Assembly: GCA_045656705.1 (NCBI GenBank)
Contig: JAZORR010000035.1
Location: forward strand, 46,781 to 110,780
Source: RGIG4576 sp045656705
GTDB lineage: Bacteria; Bacteroidota; Bacteroidia; Bacteroidales; Muribaculaceae
DNA: 64,000 nt
Direction: 5' to 3'
Below, in pieces: positions 34,601-41,288 of this stretch. The position numbers were made by a program, and so were the translations under genes. The notes beneath the pieces are model-generated. The model searched no databases. It was not told the origin of the DNA and was given only the letters and a program-made list of their open reading frames with translations. Every line of letters begins with the position of its first letter. The stretch's first letter is position 1.

Positions 34601-36084
34601 AGGGTAATATACGCTTTACTATTACCGAAGTACTTGACGAAAAGAAATCACCATGGCAAGAAATTGCAGAACATGCTACACGCTTTGCTATGATGGTAAG
34701 AAATGTAAATGTTCGTTACAAAAACACCACAGGGCTCGCATTGCCTCAATTTATGCCTGAAATAGGTGGAGCATTCGGACAAACCAATGCTTATGACATT
34801 ATGTCTCCAGGACTTGATTTTGCGTTCGGATTTACTGATGAAAGTTATATCAATAAAGCAAAGAATCAAGGTTGGCTACTTTGTGACGAAACACAAACTA
34901 CACCTGCTATATATTCAAAGACATCAGAGTTCAATCTAGAAATTGCACTTGAGCCTGTGCGTGGTCTTAAAATAACTCTCACTAATAACCGCACCGACAA
35001 TCGCACCAATCAAGTACAATTTATGTACAACGATATGAGCACTATCTATTCAGGTAGTTACACCAAGACACACTGTGCACTTGCTACAGCATTGCGTGGT
35101 TCGTCTGCCGACGACGGCTACAATAGCAATGCTTTTAATAATTTCATTGATTATATACCTACTATCAGAAATCGTTTTGAGTCACAATACGAAGGTAAGA
35201 CCTACCCTACTTCAGGATTTATGACAGGTCACACACTTGCAGGTAGTAGATATGATACTAATAACGGAGGTACAAGCGAATCAAGTAGTGATGTTTTAAT
35301 TCCAGCATTTGTTGCAGCATATTCAGGTATGTCGCCACATAAGGTAACACTTAACCCATTCCCAGGATTAAGCGAAATTCTACCTAATTGGCGTGTCACC
35401 TATGATGGACTTATTCAGATAGGTAAGATTCGTAAATATTTTAAAAATTTCACTCTTACCCATGCTTATCAATGTACATATTCCGTAGGTTCTTTCACAT
35501 CATATACCGACTGGATATCTATTGGCGATGGACTTGGATTTACTCGTAACCAACTTACTCAAAATCCGATTCCATCTTCTCCTTACAACATCACATCTGT
35601 AGCTATTACCGAAAAATTTGCCCCACTTATCGGTGTAAATGCTACAATGAATAACAACATATCATTTAATGCTGAATATCGTGATTCACGCACACTCTCG
35701 CTTAATAGCGATGCAGGACAAGTGGTGGAATCAGGACAAAAATCTTTTGTTTTTGGTGCTGGATATAAATTTGTAAACTTTAATACATTCTTAAAAATTA
35801 AAGGTAGCCAGAAAGGAGTAAGCAACGACCTTACTCTCAATCTTGAGTGCAATTACTCAAATAACACAGCACTTATACGCAAGATTGATACACAAATCAC
35901 TCAAGCTACAAGTGGCACTAAAACACTATCACTCAATTTCACTGCTAACTATGTAGTAAGCAAACGAGTGACAGTGGGTGCATACTTCGATCATCAAGTA
36001 AACACTCCTCTTGTGTCTTCGAGTGCCTACCCTACATCAAATAGTAGTTATGGCATTTCCATCAATATGTCGTTAGCGAAATAA
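28660..36084 (+). CDS. sprA: T9SS outer membrane translocon SprA (Sov)
   Basis: A 2474-residue protein with an N-terminal signal sequence (hydrophobic 8-28). Length, the early LPPPNVPSEE segment, the repeated LKYQGK and GxNFNYKTEFMWL strand blocks, the SYIDDFESTQSGIDLR motif near 845 and the two long central barrel regions match SprA/Sov. SprA forms the 36-strand barrel through which T9SS cargo leaves the cell, with PorV and a plug protein guarding it. The plug gene is at 43.2 kb. PorK, L, M, N are not in the window. The frame is complete over 7.4 kb with no disruption. Confidence 0.96.
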   Translation: MKKYFNKKYITFFFIVCGIILISAYNFFAYAQYNKSTILPPPNVPSEEAKKVAEKDSSSTRFRVKSTIPQDYSEFTPAETPIDLKNPSNIITQAEYDTETGCYVIRTKIGDRDIVTPFILSSDEYNNMVFRQSMQEYYRQKNNTFNQEEKKPFNFLDMNFSLGPLEKVFGPGGVQLKTTGTVQINTGIKSNKTDNPALSMGARRKTYFDFEQKIQANINASVGDKMKFNMSYNTDATFDFDSKNLKLQYQGKEDEIIKHIEAGNVSMTTGSSLIRGSNSLFGVKTQLQFGKLTATALVSQQNAETKTVNTRGGAQTTEFSVNVDDYDANRHFFLGHFFRDNYDQFCSRLPLVSSGINITRIEVWITNKRGNYEQSRNIVAFMDLGENAHIHNPHWGANVTNLNPSNTSNSLLSEIINQYPDARYISQTSSALEPLDEYGINGGQDYEKVESARLLSSSEYTLNTALGYISLKSALNADEVLAVAYQYTYRGQTYQVGEFSGDIASTEQSLFVKMLKGTTISPHFPMWDLMMKNVYSLGAYQVQKTNFKLHIKYQSDTTGTQTSYIPAGAISGTPLLQVMNLDNIDVNNNSGADGRFDFIDGYTIYPSTGKIVFPVVEPFGSHLRKKIGNTQLADKYVYEQLYDSTLTVARQYQDKNKFILVGEYQASSGSQIRLNAMNVPRGSVVVTAGGVTLTENSDYTVDYSMGIVTITNQSIIDAGTNISVSLENQSVFSMQRKTLLGLDLNYQFNKNFNIGGTVMHYGEKSLTEKVAIGDETVKNTIWGLNFNYKTEFMWLTNLLNKIPTVNATAPSTLNVNGEFAHIIPHKATSGSTQGSSYIDDFESTQSGIDLRSPYSWFLASTPYDNSASALFPEASLSNNIDYGKNRALLSWYYIDRLFTQRNSSMCPGYLKNDLTQQSNPYVREITYSEIFPNRELNYGEASTIQTLNLSFYPNERGPYNLDATNINAEGELLNPEKRWGGIMRKLENTNFDASNIEYIQFWMMDPFLDAENPNTDGGDLYFNLGEVSEDILKDGLKSYENGMPINGGTNYTRDTNWGRVSTNNSLTYAFDNTAGSRINQDLGLNGLNTEDEKLFPTYQDFVNQLRTKLSPDAIYRMESDQFSPFNDPAGDNYHFYRGYDYDEQQLSIHERYKHYNGTEGNSLSADDTNVALYQSARSVPDVEDINQDNTLNEYERYFQYRISIRPADLEVGRNYITNKQVSTVRTRDGNRQEVTWYQFKIPVKDYEKVVGSINDFSTIRFVRMFMTGFKATTHLRFATLELVRGEWRPYDFQLNTIGDIPAEGNIDIDAVNIEEHAGREPVNYILPPGVTRIIDSNQSQATQLNEQSMALKVTDINPGKSRAVYRHTNLDLRIYNRLQMFIHNEAIIDDVNELNNGDVSVFVRLGSDMKNNYYEYEIPLEVTLAGKYADREAVWPASNMLDCDLDIFPAIKKQRNAEILQETNGVSYNTRFSTPDPECSKNTITVVGNPSLSDVRVILIGVKNNTNSVRNCLVWVNELRVTDFNNEGGWAAQGNLNLGLSDIATLNVSGHKETSGFGAVDQSLSERRIDNLDQYNVAFQVDFGRFLLEKVKLKAPIYYSVSNEKITPKYNPLDKDILLEEALEVCNTQAQRDSIEAYAVTNKKVESFSISGLNFGVSSKNPMPWDPSNFTLSYSSNKQRNTDPNNVFENTSDQRGSFQYSYSPYFKPLKPFKKIKGKQKGIKFLRDWEFNWLPASIAFNTNMSRYYYEQQERNESDIDVELPISVSKNFIWDRQLAVTWNFTKSLSMSFNSNTTAHIEEPMGVVNKQLFPDRYENWKDSVMRSIRSFGSPYSYRQSFTASYKVPFNKIGATDFITANANFNSSYNWDRGTTLDSISTGHTIANQSALSLDGRFNLEQLYKKFDYLKNVNDRFSSKKQSSKKTKAKKFTRNFNLKTDTSIIITHNLKTKKIKVTGTEKGKAITIKHRVIDANKVEILNRGKGNIRFTITEVLDEKKSPWQEIAEHATRFAMMVRNVNVRYKNTTGLALPQFMPEIGGAFGQTNAYDIMSPGLDFAFGFTDESYINKAKNQGWLLCDETQTTPAIYSKTSEFNLEIALEPVRGLKITLTNNRTDNRTNQVQFMYNDMSTIYSGSYTKTHCALATALRGSSADDGYNSNAFNNFIDYIPTIRNRFESQYEGKTYPTSGFMTGHTLAGSRYDTNNGGTSESSSDVLIPAFVAAYSGMSPHKVTLNPFPGLSEILPNWRVTYDGLIQIGKIRKYFKNFTLTHAYQCTYSVGSFTSYTDWISIGDGLGFTRNQLTQNPIPSSPYNITSVAITEKFAPLIGVNATMNNNISFNAEYRDSRTLSLNSDAGQVVESGQKSFVFGAGYKFVNFNTFLKIKGSQKGVSNDLTLNLECNYSNNTALIRKIDTQITQATSGTKTLSLNFTANYVVSKRVTVGAYFDHQVNTPLVSSSAYPTSNSSYGISINMSLAK

Positions 36085-36165
36085 GTATAATGATTTATTA
36101 GTTCACAGGTAAAGTGATTTAAATTCGGTCCAAAGCCGTCTTGCTAATTAGTCAAAATAACATAT

Positions 36166-36215
36166 AAAAAGTTAAGCGATACATCCTTTCGGATATATCG
36201 CTTACTTTTATTTTC
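36166..36215. terminator. Bidirectional terminator between sprA and rpmE2
   Basis: Stem AAGCGATA/TATCGCTT with inner ATCC/GGAT around a TTTC loop (36174-36202), T-rich on both sides when read in either direction. Confidence 0.8.
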
Positions 36216-36243
36216 AAACATTAAATCTTAAGATAGCGCTGAA

Positions 36244-36504
36244 TTACTTAGCAGCTTTCTTACGATTGCCATAACGGCTCATGAACTTATCTACGCGACC
36301 AGCAGTGTCGACCAATTTTTGCTTACCAGTGAAGAATGGGTGTGATGCACTTGTGATTTCAAGCTTCACCAATGGATAAGTTACGCCATCGATTTCGATA
36401 GTTTCCTTAGAGTTTACAGTTGAACGAGTGATAAATGTTTCACCGTTTGACATATCTTTGAATACTACTTCACGATAATTTGATGGATGAATGTCTTTTT
36501 TCAT
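36244..36504 (-). CDS. rpmE2: 50S ribosomal protein L31 type B
   Basis: An 86-residue L31. It begins MKKDIHPSNYREVVFKDMSN and contains EITSASHPFFTGKQKLVDTAGR. The CxxC zinc ligands of type A L31 are absent, so it is the zinc-independent type B form. I start it at 36504; an ATG at 36534 would add 10 residues unlike the family. Many bacteria induce type B on zinc shortage, but in Bacteroidales it is often the only L31. It has a 66-nt leader with a hairpin (36541-36560), which could be an autoregulatory site. Confidence 0.96.
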   Translation of the reverse strand: MKKDIHPSNYREVVFKDMSNGETFITRSTVNSKETIEIDGVTYPLVKLEITSASHPFFTGKQKLVDTAGRVDKFMSRYGNRKKAAK

Positions 36505-36540
36505 TTTTATTGTTTGTTTTGCGTTATTAATCAATTAATC

Positions 36541-36560
36541 TCGTGCTGGTAAGTGCACGA
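36541..36560 (-). promoter_or_regulatory. Hairpin in the rpmE2 leader
   Basis: TCGTGC/GCACGA 6-bp stem with an 8-nt loop, about 36 bp before the L31 start codon and inside the predicted transcript. Ribosomal protein leaders often carry autoregulatory hairpins; this one does not match any leader I can name. Confidence 0.4.
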
Positions 36561-36576
36561 CATTCGTAATGGCTTG

Positions 36577-36606
36577 CAAATTTACGAATTCTTTTTCAAA
36601 TACAAA
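36577..36606 (-). promoter_or_regulatory. Promoter of rpmE2
   Basis: TTTG (36606-36603), 18-bp spacer, TAAATTTG (36584-36577) on the minus strand. Confidence 0.65.
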
Positions 36607-36782
36607 AGTTTTTAACTCTTTTGTTTTCAAAAACTTTGCATATTCACCAATATTTAGCCTTTATTTCATTTTATACACCAAATATCAGCTACAAAATCTC
36701 TTCGAGTAGAAAATAGTAGCATCAATTCTATACTTTATACTCTTTACTACTCAGTCCTAAAATCCGAACCACTAACTGCAAA

Positions 36783-37364
36783 TTATTCTCCGTATTCTTC
36801 AAGATACATTTCGCATGCTTGCACAAGTTCGGCATACCAATCTTCGCCAAAACGACGAATTAGAGGATCCTTTAGAAATTGGTACACGCGTACATTTTCT
36901 TTGCGTCCGAGCACTTCTGCACACTTACATATCTTCCAACGGTGAAAATTAACTGCAGTAAATTGTGGATATTCTGTGAGTCGCAATGGATATAGATGGC
37001 ACGAAATAGGTTTATAAAAGTCAATCTTGCCCTCTCTGTATTTCTTCTCTATGGCACAATAGCACATACCATTTGCTCCATAGCATGAGAATACACAATT
37101 TTTGCCATCAACGATTTGGGTTACCAAATCACCCTCTTCGTCAACATATGCCACACCTTTTTCCTGTATCACTTCTTGAGCCTTTGGCAAAAGTTCGTCC
37201 CACACTTCTGGCAGAATACGCTTCAGCGTTTCCATTTCCTCTTCAGTGATAGGTGCACCAGCATCTCCTTCGATACAACATTCTCCGAGACACTTATCAA
37301 GGTCACACAAGAAGAATCGCTCTACCACATCAAGGCTAACAAGAGCATCTTTAATTTGCAACAT
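36783..37364 (-). CDS. DUF3109 family protein (cysteine-rich)
   Basis: Predicted 193 residues. The start LQIKDALVSLDVVERFFLCD and the GECCIEGDAGAP segment are typical of DUF3109. Cysteines are spread as CDLDKC, GECC, KNCVFSC, MCYCAIE, ISCHLYPLR and KICKC, a YkgJ-like pattern thought to bind metal or an iron-sulfur cluster. Function unknown. I favour the ATG at 37364, which fits the family; an ATG at 37379 adds five residues. It lies downstream of fabD, separated by a hairpin-containing 94-bp gap. Confidence 0.88.
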   Translation of the reverse strand: MLQIKDALVSLDVVERFFLCDLDKCLGECCIEGDAGAPITEEEMETLKRILPEVWDELLPKAQEVIQEKGVAYVDEEGDLVTQIVDGKNCVFSCYGANGMCYCAIEKKYREGKIDFYKPISCHLYPLRLTEYPQFTAVNFHRWKICKCAEVLGRKENVRVYQFLKDPLIRRFGEDWYAELVQACEMYLEEYGE

Positions 37365-37390
37365 CGTTGTTTCTTCCATTTTTTAAGAAT

Positions 37391-37422
37391 GATGCCATTC
37401 ACATTGTTATGCAAATGGCATC
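37391..37422 (-). other. Stem-loop between fabD and the DUF3109 gene
   Basis: Perfect 9-bp repeat GATGCCATT / AATGGCATC with a 14-nt loop. The following bases on the minus strand (ATTCTTAAAAA) are a poor T-tract, so it may be a weak terminator or a processing site. Confidence 0.45.
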
Positions 37423-37458
37423 AGATTGTTATCATTTAATCAATGAATATTTAGCATA

Positions 37459-38337
37459 TTATTGCATTCCCGAAGCAGCTACATTTGCATCTATCTTGCG
37501 CACCAATCCTTGAAGCACTGCACCTGGACCAAGTTCAACAACTTCAGTCAAACCATCAGCTACCATTGCTTGCACACTTTGAGTCCAACGCACTGGAGCA
37601 GTAAGTTGAGCTATTAGGTTTGCTTTGATTTCAGCAGGATCGGTATGAGGTTTTGCATCTACATTTTGATACACAGGACACATTGGTGTATTAAACTCAG
37701 CCTTTTCGATAGCCGTAGCAAGTTCATCTTGTGCAGGTTGCATAAGTGGAGAGTGGAATGCACCACCCACTTTTAATTTCATTGCACGTCTTGCACCTGC
37801 CTCAAGCAATAGTGGACAAGCTGCATCAATACCAGTCATTGTACCCGAAATCACCACTTGACCAGGACAGTTATAATTAGCAGGAGCTACTACATCATCA
37901 ATTGAAGCACATATTTCTTCCACCTTTTCGTTTGTCAAGTTAAGAACAGCAGCCATTGTTGAAGGTGTGATTTCACATGCCTTTTGCATTGCCTTTGCAC
38001 GAGCATACACAAGTTTCAAACCTTCTTCAAATGATAGAGCACCTGCTGCTACAAGAGCCGAGAACTCACCAAGAGAGTGACCAGCCACCATATCAGGACA
38101 AAAATCCTCGCCAAGAGTCTTTGCCAAAATTACTGAATGCAAGAAAATAGCTGGTTGGGTTACCTTTGTTTGACGAAGGTCTTCTTCTGTGCCTTCAAAC
38201 ATTAAATCTGTAATGCGAAAACCTAATATTTCATTAGCCTTTTCAAATAGGTCATGTGCCAATTGATTATTTTCGTATAGGTCTTTACCCATACCCACAA
38301 ATTGAGCTCCTTGACCTGGAAAAACAAATGCTTTCAT
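37459..38337 (-). CDS. fabD: Malonyl CoA-acyl carrier protein transacylase
   Basis: A 292-residue FabD, which loads malonyl onto ACP for fatty-acid synthesis. It opens AFVFPGQGAQFVGMG; the catalytic Ser88 is in GHSLGE; the catalytic His is in GGAFHSPLM near 196; GQVVISGT near 160 is conserved. Length is usual. A TAACTTTG box (38379-38372) lies about 35 bp upstream as the likely -7 element, without a clear -33. Confidence 0.96.
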   Translation of the reverse strand: MKAFVFPGQGAQFVGMGKDLYENNQLAHDLFEKANEILGFRITDLMFEGTEEDLRQTKVTQPAIFLHSVILAKTLGEDFCPDMVAGHSLGEFSALVAAGALSFEEGLKLVYARAKAMQKACEITPSTMAAVLNLTNEKVEEICASIDDVVAPANYNCPGQVVISGTMTGIDAACPLLLEAGARRAMKLKVGGAFHSPLMQPAQDELATAIEKAEFNTPMCPVYQNVDAKPHTDPAEIKANLIAQLTAPVRWTQSVQAMVADGLTEVVELGPGAVLQGLVRKIDANVAASGMQ

Positions 38338-38473
38338 CTTTTCTATTTAATTATCTTTCTATTTCAGAGTGCAAAGTTAGCAATTTTTCGCCAATTTTAT
38401 GCTATAAAACATAATTTATCAATATATTTTTCAGCATTTTCTCGTTTTCTTTTCATTTTTCATTTTTTTACCA

Positions 38474-38481
38474 TAACTTTG
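38474..38481 (+). promoter_or_regulatory. -7 box of tatA-tatC
   Basis: TAACTTTG, full match, 33 bp before the tatA ATG. The upstream 20 bp are T-rich without TTTG. Confidence 0.45.
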
Positions 38482-38514
38482 TATAAGTTACAAACTTAAA
38501 AACACTAACATATA

Positions 38515-38733
38515 ATGACAACAAGCATATTAAATTTCCTAAATTTAGGCACAGGCGAAATCATCATTATTGCTATTATCATCCTTCTTCTCTTTGGTGG
38601 CAAGAAAATTCCAGAACTAATGAGAGGTATAGGTAAAGGCTTAAGCAACTTCAAGAAAGGTATGAACGATATTGAAGATGAAATTAAAAAGCCTATTGAT
38701 GAGCCTGAAAAAAAAGACAATAAAACTGAATAA
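38515..38733 (+). CDS. tatA: Sec-independent protein translocase TatA
   Basis: A 72-residue TatA/MttA protein. Short N-terminal membrane helix (about 16-33, IIIIAIIILLLFGGKKIP) with the conserved FGGKKIPEL hinge, then an amphipathic helix ending FKKGMNDIEDEIKK and a charged tail. Forms the variable pore partner of TatC for folded, cofactor-containing proteins. It lies 34 bp before tatC. Confidence 0.94.
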   Translation: MTTSILNFLNLGTGEIIIIAIIILLLFGGKKIPELMRGIGKGLSNFKKGMNDIEDEIKKPIDEPEKKDNKTE

Positions 38734-38767
38734 CTCATTTCTTACATAGCAAATTATCGGGACGAGA

Positions 38768-39571
38768 ATGGCTGACGAGAATCTTAAAGAGATGTCGTTT
38801 TGGGAGCATATGGAGGAACTACGACACACACTATTCAAAATAGCTGGTGTGCTTGTGGTTTTTACAATTGCTTTCTTCATCTATATGCCCGATATTTTTG
38901 ATCGCATTATTTTGGCTCCTTGTAGAGGTGATTTCATTTTGTATCAACTCTTTGAGGACATTACAAAGCAATTTCCGTCCTTACCACAATTCTCCACCGA
39001 GGGATTCAAAGTAGAGCTTATTAATATTAAGCTCGCATCGCAATTCTTTACACATATGACCACATCTTTGTGGCTGGCAGTAGTGTTTGCTTTTCCATTT
39101 GTGGTGTGGCTTCTATGGAATTTTATTAAACCAGCTTTATATGAAAACGAGCGACGAGGCAGCGAACGAGCATTTCTGCTTGGCGTATCTATGTTTTTTT
39201 TAGGAGTAGCAGTAGGATATTTCGTAGTATTCCCTATCACACTGCGTTTTCTTGCTGAATATAAATTAAGCGAACTCGTGCCCAATCAGATTTCGCTGGA
39301 CTCATATATGGATAATTTCCTGATGCTCATATTCATTATGGGGATAGTATTTGAAATGCCACTTGTAGCTTGGTTACTATCTAAGATGGGATTTCTCCAT
39401 CGAGAATTCTTTGCTAAATATCGACGTCACGCAGTAGTAGTGCTACTCGTTTTAGCCGCTTTCATTACCCCTACAGGCGATCCATTTACTCTTTGCATCG
39501 TCTTTCTCCCACTCTACCTTCTCTACGAACTTAGTGCTTATTTCGTATCACCAACCCCCAAAGAAGAATAA
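38768..39571 (+). CDS. tatC: Sec-independent protein translocase TatC
   Basis: A 267-residue six-helix membrane protein. MSFWEHMEELRHTLF near residue 9 is the conserved N-terminal motif that binds twin-arginine signals; the FPFVVWLLWNFIKPALYENER block and the late ITPTGDPFT motif are standard. No tatB is present, so this is a minimal TatAC system as in many Bacteroidetes. Ends at a strong bidirectional terminator. Confidence 0.96.
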   Translation: MADENLKEMSFWEHMEELRHTLFKIAGVLVVFTIAFFIYMPDIFDRIILAPCRGDFILYQLFEDITKQFPSLPQFSTEGFKVELINIKLASQFFTHMTTSLWLAVVFAFPFVVWLLWNFIKPALYENERRGSERAFLLGVSMFFLGVAVGYFVVFPITLRFLAEYKLSELVPNQISLDSYMDNFLMLIFIMGIVFEMPLVAWLLSKMGFLHREFFAKYRRHAVVVLLVLAAFITPTGDPFTLCIVFLPLYLLYELSAYFVSPTPKEE

Positions 39572-39607
39572 AAAATGGTTTACAACTTCAATTGTAAACC
39601 ATTTTTG
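39571..39607. terminator. Bidirectional terminator between tatC and the flavoprotein gene
   Basis: A 15-bp perfect stem (39571-39585 with 39592-39606) with A-rich and T-rich arms, ending at both convergent genes. Confidence 0.9.
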
Positions 39608-39609
39608 TT

Positions 39610-40230
39610 TTATCTCACGAAATTAGTCTTTATCTGTTTTTCTCTTATTGGATGTTCAATACCCACCTTTTTCCCAGCTTCGATACATTTCAATATCCAT
39701 GCCATGTTGTGACCAAGTGTACGCATAGTTTGCATTCCTTCGAGATCTTGCATCACTTCTTCAGGGGTGTTTCCATGCACTTGATTCCAATATTGCGACG
39801 AAATTACAGGCATATTGCGAATGGTGAAATACTTGTTCAATTCGTCGAATGTAGATGTTGCGCCACCACGACGACAACTCACCACCGATGCTGCTGGCTT
39901 ATATTCAAATGCGGCTTTGCCCGAACAGAATACTCTATCCATAAACGAAATCATCGCACCATTGGCACTGGCAAAATGTACTGGAGCTCCGAATACAAAA
40001 GCATCACAATCCATCGCTTCTTCCACAAACACATTTACAATGTCGTCGATTGCACATTTACCCTCGCTGCTGCAGCATCCACAGCCCAAGCAGCTCGACA
40101 TAGGACGAATTCCTATCCAGAACATCTTTGTTTCTATACCATCAGCATTCAACGCTTTTGCCACCTCTTGAAGTGCTGTATATGTGCAACCTTCGTGATG
40201 TGGACTTCCATTCACAAGCATTACCTTCAT
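39610..40230 (-). CDS. Flavodoxin-like NAD(P)H:FMN oxidoreductase with Isf-type cysteine motif
   Basis: A 206-residue flavodoxin-fold protein. MLVNGSPHHEGCTYTAL (3-19) is the FMN phosphate loop. Near residues 47-59 the segment SSCLGCGCCSSEGKC fits C-x2-C-x2-C-x5-C, the compact cluster motif of iron-sulfur flavoproteins (Isf). FGAPVHFASANGAM near 80 is the second FMN loop. Possible role: electron transfer or quinone/peroxide reduction in an anaerobe; the substrate is not known. Many family members keep only some of these cysteines, so cluster binding is a hypothesis. It follows tcdA by 4 bp and is likely co-transcribed. Confidence 0.85.
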   Translation of the reverse strand: MKVMLVNGSPHHEGCTYTALQEVAKALNADGIETKMFWIGIRPMSSCLGCGCCSSEGKCAIDDIVNVFVEEAMDCDAFVFGAPVHFASANGAMISFMDRVFCSGKAAFEYKPAASVVSCRRGGATSTFDELNKYFTIRNMPVISSQYWNQVHGNTPEEVMQDLEGMQTMRTLGHNMAWILKCIEAGKKVGIEHPIREKQIKTNFVR

Positions 40231-40234
40231 AATC

Positions 40235-40993
40235 TTATTTATTTTTATTTCTAATAGAATTTTCTACATCTTGCAGTACAAGTCCCGAAAGAGTAAACCC
40301 AAAGATAGCTGTAATATGCACGAGCGAACCATTTATTTGAGCCTTCTTTACATCCCAAGTACCACTATTTTCGTCTACGATAGGTGCATCACCTTTATTT
40401 TCAAGTAATTCTTCACTATACACACATTTAAACTTTCGTTTAGGAAAAGTTTTCTCCTTTTTAAACTTTTTACGCAATGCTGCTCCGAGTGGGCAACCTT
40501 TCACATCCCAAAATTCAGCAACATTCACTTTCATCGGATCAAGTTTCAATGCTGCACCCATTGATGAAAAAAGTTTTATGCCCAACTTTGTTGATTCAAG
40601 TATCAAATGAGCCTTATCCTTAAGGCTATCAATAGCATCTATCACATAATCATAATCAGAAAGTCCAAACTTATCTGCATTTTCAGCACAATATATGTCT
40701 TGAATTGCCTCTATTTCAGCATTAGGGTTGATTTCAAGCAATCGTTCTTGAAGCACTTCTACTTTCGGCTGTCCTACAGTCTTAGTCGTAGCCATAAGTT
40801 GGCGATTGATATTGGTCACACTCACGCAATCACTATCCACAATTGTGAGTTTTGCCACACCCGATCGCACCAAGCCTTCTGCACACCAACTGCCTACACC
40901 ACCCACACCAAATACTATCACACGTTTTGATGCAAGTTCTACCATCACCTCGTTACCGAGCAATCGTTCTCCTCTTTGAAAAATATTTTCCAT
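40235..40993 (-). CDS. tcdA: tRNA threonylcarbamoyladenosine dehydratase (ThiF/E1-like)
   Basis: A 252-residue E1-like adenylyltransferase that cyclises t6A37 of ANN-decoding tRNAs to ct6A. FQRGERLLG at the N terminus, GVGGVGSWCAEGLVRSGV (ATP loop), DSDCVSVTNINRQL, DAIDSLKDK, and the late SVVHIT-like segment (NGSLVHITAIFGF) match TcdA/CsdL. Membrane-associated at the C terminus in other species. The predicted transcript is essentially leaderless. Confidence 0.92.
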   Translation of the reverse strand: MENIFQRGERLLGNEVMVELASKRVIVFGVGGVGSWCAEGLVRSGVAKLTIVDSDCVSVTNINRQLMATTKTVGQPKVEVLQERLLEINPNAEIEAIQDIYCAENADKFGLSDYDYVIDAIDSLKDKAHLILESTKLGIKLFSSMGAALKLDPMKVNVAEFWDVKGCPLGAALRKKFKKEKTFPKRKFKCVYSEELLENKGDAPIVDENSGTWDVKKAQINGSLVHITAIFGFTLSGLVLQDVENSIRNKNK

Positions 40994-40997
40994 ACTA

Positions 40998-41029
40998 CAA
41001 AGATAACTATTACTAAGCGAAAAAACAAA
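40998..41029 (-). promoter_or_regulatory. Promoter of tcdA, leaderless or nearly so
   Basis: TTTG (41029-41026), 20-bp spacer, TATCTTTG (41005-40998) on the minus strand, with only 4 nt between the -7 box and the ATG at 40993. Confidence 0.7.
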
Positions 41030-41051
41030 CTACGATCCTCATCTACTGACA

Positions 41052-41150
41052 TAAAAAAAGACACGCAAAATGGCGTATCTTTAAACAAAAAATTGGATAT
41101 CTCACGACATCCAATCTGTTAACCTTAAAATCTAATACCATGAAAAACAC
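41052..41150 (-). ncRNA. Candidate small RNA with GNRA-capped hairpin and terminator
   Basis: A consensus promoter (41155-41187) points into about 100 nt with no credible reading frame. The RNA would contain, on the minus strand, a 10-bp stem (41115-41106 with 41101-41092, one G:U pair) capped by GTGA, a GNRA tetraloop, followed by five T, then a second 10-bp stem (41082-41073 with 41066-41057, one G:U pair) followed by a T-run. Both G:U pairs become mismatches on the plus strand, so the RNA is minus-strand. The unpaired 5' part contains CATGGTATTAGATTTTAAGG, which I recall as recurring in Bacteroidales intergenic regions. Its 3' end may be at either hairpin. It could act in trans or be the leader of tcdA if read through. 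Confidence 0.62.
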
Positions 41151-41154
41151 ACTG

Positions 41155-41187
41155 CAAAATTACGAAAACTATCATATAACTTGCAAA
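41155..41187 (-). promoter_or_regulatory. Promoter of the candidate small RNA
   Basis: TTTG (41187-41184), 21-bp spacer, TAATTTTG (41162-41155) on the minus strand. Confidence 0.62.
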
Positions 41188-41247
41188 TTTATCTTTAATT
41201 TACCCTCCTTTTTTTAACTTTATTTATACAAATCCATTTCTTTGTCG

Positions 41248-41255
41248 TATCTTTG
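41248..41255 (+). promoter_or_regulatory. -7 box of the antiporter gene
   Basis: TATCTTTG, full match to TAnnTTTG, 33 bp before the chosen start; -33 unclear. Confidence 0.45.
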
Positions 41256-41288
41256 CAGTATATAAATCAAAAATACACAATTGAATCA

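Noticed and set aside
41141..41218. A 25-codon plus-strand frame starting ATGAAAAACACA next to the small RNA
   Set aside because: It runs antisense to the small RNA's promoter and 5' end and has no signal or composition suggesting a real peptide.
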